Origin: Brytella acorum
GTDB lineage: Bacteria; Pseudomonadota; Alphaproteobacteria; Acetobacterales; Acetobacteraceae
Reading direction: 5' to 3'
Length of the DNA: 64,000 bases
NCBI RefSeq assembly: GCF_029309905.1
Contig: NZ_JARBJP010000008.1
Coordinates: forward strand, 1-64,000
The position numbers and the translations under genes are program-made. The notes below the pieces were generated by a model that did no database searches, was not told the origin of the DNA, and worked only from the letters and a program-made list of their open reading frames with translations. Positions 60,968 to 64,000 of the stretch are shown piece after piece (positions within the stretch are counted from its first letter, which is position 1; every line of letters starts with the position of its first letter).

Positions 60968-61947
60968 GCCTGTGTTGCGTGGCACCAAAGTCCTTGCCGC
61001 TTCCGGTTTTGCCATCCCATGGTGGCGATGGCGCGGGCGTTCCGTCTGGTTGGAGCCGCCGTGCCTGGCCTGCTGCGCTGTATTCCTCGCGTGGGGGCCG
61101 CTGGATTGGAGCGGCGGTGATGGATGGACGGGACGACGCAGCGGAACGGCTTGCGCGGGGTGAATGGGTTTCGCTTCTCGATGCCTTCGATGTGGTGACA
61201 TCGGCTGAGTTGAGAGCGGAAATGGCGGCCGTAATAAGTGACGCTGAGCGTTTTAGAGGTATCGGCGCTGTTTGGGCGGCGATTAGGGCCAGCCGCTGGG
61301 CAGGCTATGCGGCTACGATTGGTTCCAACGTTCCTTCACGTATCTCGTATCCGCGCAATAGTTCTATTGAAGCCCAGAAGGCAGTATTTGCGCGCTGGCA
61401 GGCCGTATTTGCAAAAATCGAGGAGCATCTGCGTGGTTGCCTTCAAAGCGGCGATTTCGTTGCGCGTAGTTATCCTGCCGCTGGTGTGGGAGCTTGGGAC
61501 GATGTGCCCGCACCTTCATGGCGCATCTACAGATTTCTATGGGTTTCAACAGACAACGCCGCCGCGTGGTTTGACGGAGTTAGGGTTCGGTGCGATCCGA
61601 AGGGCCCGACTCTCACTCCTTTGGATTATTTCGAAATTCGGCGTGTTTCCACCGTTTTTCCAGCCGTTGCCGTGGATTCCCGCGATGGGCTACCTGTGAC
61701 GGCGGAGCACACAGCGGGTGTTGCAAAGTCCAATACTCGAGTTGGCCAAGACGAAATTATCGGAAAGTTGCTCAGTTCTGATGGTGTTGGAGAGAAAACA
61801 AAGGATGAGTTCTTCGGTATGGCGCAGGAGTTTTGGTCCGGACTGTCTCGTAACTATTTTGATACCAGGTTATGGAAAGAGATTAAAGGAGCCGCGAAAG
61901 TCAGGGGTATAACGCTGCTCGGTCGTGGAAGGCCGCCGAAAAAATAG
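60964..61947 (+). CDS. Hypothetical protein of the integrative element
   Basis: A 327-residue frame whose ATG overlaps the previous stop. The first 50 residues are low in similarity to a normal protein start, so ATG 61120 (MDGRDDAAERLARGEWVSLLDAFD) may be the true start, giving 275 residues. The rest includes APSWRIYRFLWVSTDNAAAWFDGV and ends in a basic GRGRPPKK tail. GC content drops after 61200 compared with neighbouring genes, which suggests a separate acquisition. No domain is recognised. Confidence 0.6.
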   Translation: MSLCCVAPKSLPLPVLPSHGGDGAGVPSGWSRRAWPAALYSSRGGRWIGAAVMDGRDDAAERLARGEWVSLLDAFDVVTSAELRAEMAAVISDAERFRGIGAVWAAIRASRWAGYAATIGSNVPSRISYPRNSSIEAQKAVFARWQAVFAKIEEHLRGCLQSGDFVARSYPAAGVGAWDDVPAPSWRIYRFLWVSTDNAAAWFDGVRVRCDPKGPTLTPLDYFEIRRVSTVFPAVAVDSRDGLPVTAEHTAGVAKSNTRVGQDEIIGKLLSSDGVGEKTKDEFFGMAQEFWSGLSRNYFDTRLWKEIKGAAKVRGITLLGRGRPPKK

Positions 61948-62029
61948 GGGGCGTTAAAGGTGAGGCGAATTTCGTCCCCATATTTAATTCGGTCTTTTTC
62001 CCGATAATTTTCATGAGCCCTGATCCGTC

Positions 62030-62067
62030 ACGCCGCCTGATGCCTCGCAAGCTCTGTCAGGCGGCGT
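62030..62067. promoter_or_regulatory. Hairpin ahead of the excisionase gene
   Basis: ACGCCGCCTGA (62030-62040), 16-base loop, TCAGGCGGCGT (62057-62067) is a perfect 11-bp stem that lies 24 bases before the AlpA-like start. It could be a terminator for the upstream gene (no T-run) or a control element for excisionase expression. Confidence 0.5.
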
Positions 62068-62090
62068 CATGACGACCACGGGGAAGAAAT

Positions 62091-62387
62091 ATGAGTGTTG
62101 AGATTTTGCCGCGTCCCGAGACCGGCGGTGCGGGCGCGGCTTCCGCGCTACATGGGGGGCTTATGTCTGCCTCGATCATTGTAAGCGAGCGTGATGCTGA
62201 GCCTTATACGGGCTTGTCCGTGCGCACATTGCAGCGGTTGCGTTTAACAGGGCAAGGACCGTCCTACGTCCAGCTGACGGGTCGCCGGATCGCCTATCGC
62301 CTTTCCGACCTGGAAGAATGGGTTGCACAGCGCGTTGTCTCCTCGACGGCGGACGCCACCGTGCGTGGGATCGGGGGAGTGCGATGA
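62091..62387 (+). CDS. AlpA/helix-turn-helix excisionase-like protein
   Basis: A 98-residue protein. After about 25 variable residues it has IIVSERDAEPYTGLSVRTLQRLRLTGQGPSYVQLTGRRIAYRLSDLEEWV, the winged-helix HTH_17/AlpA pattern that binds DNA in P4-like elements. It starts at ATG 62091 with GGGGAAG upstream; ATG 62163 just before the domain is possible. AlpA proteins promote integrase expression and excision. The GTGTAAG array near the integrase is a candidate target. It overlaps the next gene by four bases. Confidence 0.83.
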   Translation: MSVEILPRPETGGAGAASALHGGLMSASIIVSERDAEPYTGLSVRTLQRLRLTGQGPSYVQLTGRRIAYRLSDLEEWVAQRVVSSTADATVRGIGGVR

Positions 62388-62947
62388 CGCCAACCTTGTG
62401 CGCTCTCGTCATGCCTGCGGATCGCGCGTTCGCGGCTATGGGTCTTCTCAACCCGCCGTCGCGTTTTGTTCTGAACGCGCATGACCGGGCGATCTTTCAT
62501 GATGCGGCACGCGAGGTCATGGATGCCGACGATCTCCTGCCTGTAAATTGTCCAGCGCTGTCGGTGGTCATGCGCCTCGTTTTGCGCCATGGCACCGAGG
62601 AGTGGTATACGCGGGACGCATCGCGATATCCTGAGATCAGTTTGATCGCGCCGATTTCATGGGGCGCGCACTGGCTCGCTTCTCGGCTTCGTGGCTTTCC
62701 ACTTACGGCGGCTCACGAGCGTGCGCTGGGGAAAGTGTCGGCGCTGGCCGGTGCCTGTGATGTCGCGTTATACGATGGGCAATGTCATGGTTTTGGGCCT
62801 TATCTGGACGGGGCATGGACCGCCCTGCGGGCTCTCGGTCCCGTCCTTTTCTGGCAAACCGTGCGTCCTGCCACGAACAGCATTACGTCGGTCCCATCGC
62901 ATGGACCGTTAAAGTTGGATCATGCAACCGCTGAGGTCATCCAGTGA
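62384..62947 (+). CDS. Hypothetical protein of the integrative element
   Basis: A 187-residue protein; ATG 62384 overlaps the excisionase stop. It contains LNPPSRFVLNAHDRAIFHDAAREVMDADD, EISLIAPISWGAHWLASRLRGFPL and ends with a short polar tail. I do not recognise a domain. Coupling to the excisionase and to the next gene suggests a role in element maintenance or replication. Confidence 0.65.
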   Translation: MTPTLCALVMPADRAFAAMGLLNPPSRFVLNAHDRAIFHDAAREVMDADDLLPVNCPALSVVMRLVLRHGTEEWYTRDASRYPEISLIAPISWGAHWLASRLRGFPLTAAHERALGKVSALAGACDVALYDGQCHGFGPYLDGAWTALRALGPVLFWQTVRPATNSITSVPSHGPLKLDHATAEVIQ

Positions 62948-63525
62948 TCGCCGGGGCCATCACGATGCGTCTGCCTGGCGTCGATCGGCGGACATATGCG
63001 GCGCAGGCTAGTGACGGCGGCGTGCTGTGGCATATCGGCGATGGGACCGACGAGGACCCCGAATGGCGTCTCGACACTCTCATGGGCTGTCTCGGGCTGA
63101 TCGTTGAGGAACCTCTGTCGGTGGAACGCCTGCGGGCGCGCTGGAAGCGGGAACAGGGCAGCGAGAACCTACCGACGATTGTCGTCGCGCATCAGCTTTG
63201 TGACGCCGTGGGTTTGCTCAGGCCGGTTGTCAATGCCGACGAGAGTTTCCGAAATCTTGTGGCGCTGCGCGGCGCTGCCATCGCTCAGGCGGCCTTCTCG
63301 TTCACAAGCCCGACGATGGCGCTTCTACGCACCGCCGTCGAGCATGCGTCCTATCTTGATCGTCTGCCAGAATGGCTCGATGACCTCGGCTGGTCGGAGC
63401 TGGTCGCCATCGCCAAGAAGCGCGACACGGCGGCTCAGGCCGTCATGTGCGGGCATGCCTTCGTTGAAGGCGAAGTATCGCATGACCTTGTGATCCGCCT
63501 CCGGGAGCCACGTCATGCGACGTGA
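62944..63525 (+). CDS. Hypothetical protein of the integrative element
   Basis: A 193-residue protein starting at GTG 62944, overlapping the previous stop by four bases. It has DEDPEWRLDTLMGCLGLIVEEPLSVERLRARWKRE and later LPEWLDDLGWSELVAIAKKRDTAAQ, mostly helical. Its 3' end overlaps the primase-like gene by 11 bases. No family is recognised. The tight packing implies co-expression with replication functions. Confidence 0.65.
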   Translation: MIAGAITMRLPGVDRRTYAAQASDGGVLWHIGDGTDEDPEWRLDTLMGCLGLIVEEPLSVERLRARWKREQGSENLPTIVVAHQLCDAVGLLRPVVNADESFRNLVALRGAAIAQAAFSFTSPTMALLRTAVEHASYLDRLPEWLDDLGWSELVAIAKKRDTAAQAVMCGHAFVEGEVSHDLVIRLREPRHAT

Positions 63526-64000
63526 CGCGGCTGAGCTGGCCCGGATGTTGGCCGACCGGATCGGCGCTCTTGCGCCCGAGTTGCTGCCAAACGGCAAGCG
63601 CGTCGGTCCGGAATGGCGGTGCGGCTCCCTCGACGGTCAGCCGGGGCAAAGTCTCGCTGTCCGGCTCACGGGTGCGAGGCGTGGCGTCTGGTCGGATTTC
63701 AGCTCTCGTGAGAAGGGGGATGCGCTTGACCTGGTGGCGGCGACCCTGTTCCGTGGGAACCGTCGCCCGGCGATGGACTGGTCGCGGCGTTGGCTCGGGC
63801 TGTCCGACATGGACGCGCCGTCGCCGGTTCCACGCCCAGCGCCATCGCCGCCGGATCACGACCGGGCGCGGGCAGCGGAAATGGATCGGGACGCACAGAG
63901 GCGGCGGGCGAAGGCACGGAAGCTATGGGCGGAGGCGCAACCGGGCATCGCTGATACCCCCGTTGAGTTCTACTTGCGGGACCGGGGCATCAATCTGCGG
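63515..64000 (+). CDS. Primase/Toprim-type replication protein, amino-terminal part
   Basis: ATG 63515 opens a frame that runs off the right edge (162 codons visible). It reads MRRDAAELARMLADRI, then GPEWRCGSLDGQPGQSLAVRL, GVWSDFSSREKGDALDLVA and later DTPVEFYLRDRGINLR. The GDALDLVA segment and the TPVEFYLRDRGI motif are typical of phage/plasmid primases of the DUF7146/Toprim kind. The catalytic Toprim domain would lie beyond the window. It overlaps the upstream gene by 11 bases. Its role is probably replication of the excised element. Confidence 0.78.
   Translation, partial: MRRDAAELARMLADRIGALAPELLPNGKRVGPEWRCGSLDGQPGQSLAVRLTGARRGVWSDFSSREKGDALDLVAATLFRGNRRPAMDWSRRWLGLSDMDAPSPVPRPAPSPPDHDRARAAEMDRDAQRRRAKARKLWAEAQPGIADTPVEFYLRDRGINLR

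Larger units (their letters stand above)
56671..64000 (+). mobile_element. Integrative element (satellite-phage or ICE-like), left part
   Basis: The element starts at the tRNA fragment and runs past the window edge. Visible genes are a P4-type integrase, a toxin-antitoxin-like pair, a small XRE regulator, a run of short overlapping hypothetical genes, an AlpA-like excisionase and the start of a primase-like protein. The order integrase, small genes, AlpA, primase is typical of P4-like satellites and related islands. No capsid, tail or conjugation gene is visible, so its class is open. Confidence 0.8.

Noticed and set aside
1-64000. CRISPR arrays, riboswitches and rRNA genes
   Set aside because: I looked for regular direct repeats with spacers, conserved leader folds and rRNA motifs and saw none. 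The only short repeat array is the GTGTAAG cluster, which lacks spacer structure.

Overview
The window looks like chromosome from an acetic acid bacterium (Acetobacteraceae) or a close alphaproteobacterial relative. This is an inference from GC-rich coding, four TonB-dependent receptors with signal peptides, an erythritol (ery) operon of the Brucella/Rhizobium type, and several accessory carbohydrate loci. No rRNA, CRISPR array or intact tRNA was seen.

Layout. 1-91: end of an IS3-family element. 309-2533: nitric oxide defence (NsrR, flavohaemoglobin Hmp, a DUF488 protein) with a palindromic operator. 3140-16927: a divergent locus. Its leftward operon encodes a TonB-dependent receptor, an exported fusion of a Ca2+-dependent PI-PLC domain to a histidine acid phosphatase/phytase domain, and a Gfo/Idh/MocA oxidoreductase. 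Its rightward operon encodes a GH76 alpha-1,6-mannanase-like protein, a MalEFG-type ABC importer without an ATPase gene, an IolE-like isomerase/dehydratase, a ROK protein and a ROK repressor. 17358-24834: DeoR regulator, RpiB-like isomerase, ribose-type ABC importer, DhaK-DhaL kinase and TpiA-like isomerase. 24976-28473: a TonB-dependent receptor and a Tat-exported thioredoxin-like protein. 28546-37282: MocR regulator diverging from TonB-dependent receptor, amidohydrolase, DszB-like protein, MFS transporter and DszC-like flavoprotein. 37553-47099: eryDABC, a DUF2291 gene and the eryEFG importer. 47189-50379: a second kinase/dehydrogenase pair. 51030-55821: a large TonB-dependent receptor and manC. 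56626 to the end: an integrative element next to a 3' tRNA-Thr fragment. It carries a P4-type integrase, repeats around the integrase start, a DUF433/DUF5615-like toxin-antitoxin pair, small Tat-signal proteins, an AlpA-like excisionase and a primase-like gene.

How the parts fit. The two polyol clusters complement each other: EryA, EryB and EryC are in the right cluster, while the EryH-like and EryI-like isomerases are in the left. A DhaK-type kinase with its own importer in the left cluster suggests that the cell also uses free erythrulose, the oxidation product acetic acid bacteria make from erythritol. The best candidate for an undescribed system is 3140-16927. There an outer-membrane receptor is co-transcribed with a lipase-phytase fusion that could cut inositol phospholipids or GPI/inositol-phosphoceramide head groups and then remove the phosphate. 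The GH76 enzyme, importer and inositol-type redox/isomerase enzymes could process the mannosyl-inositol products. The 28.5-37.3 kb block looks like an organosulfur or aryl-sulfinate scavenging locus.

Limits. Family assignments come from reading motifs by eye. No alignment or search was run, so substrates are inferences.
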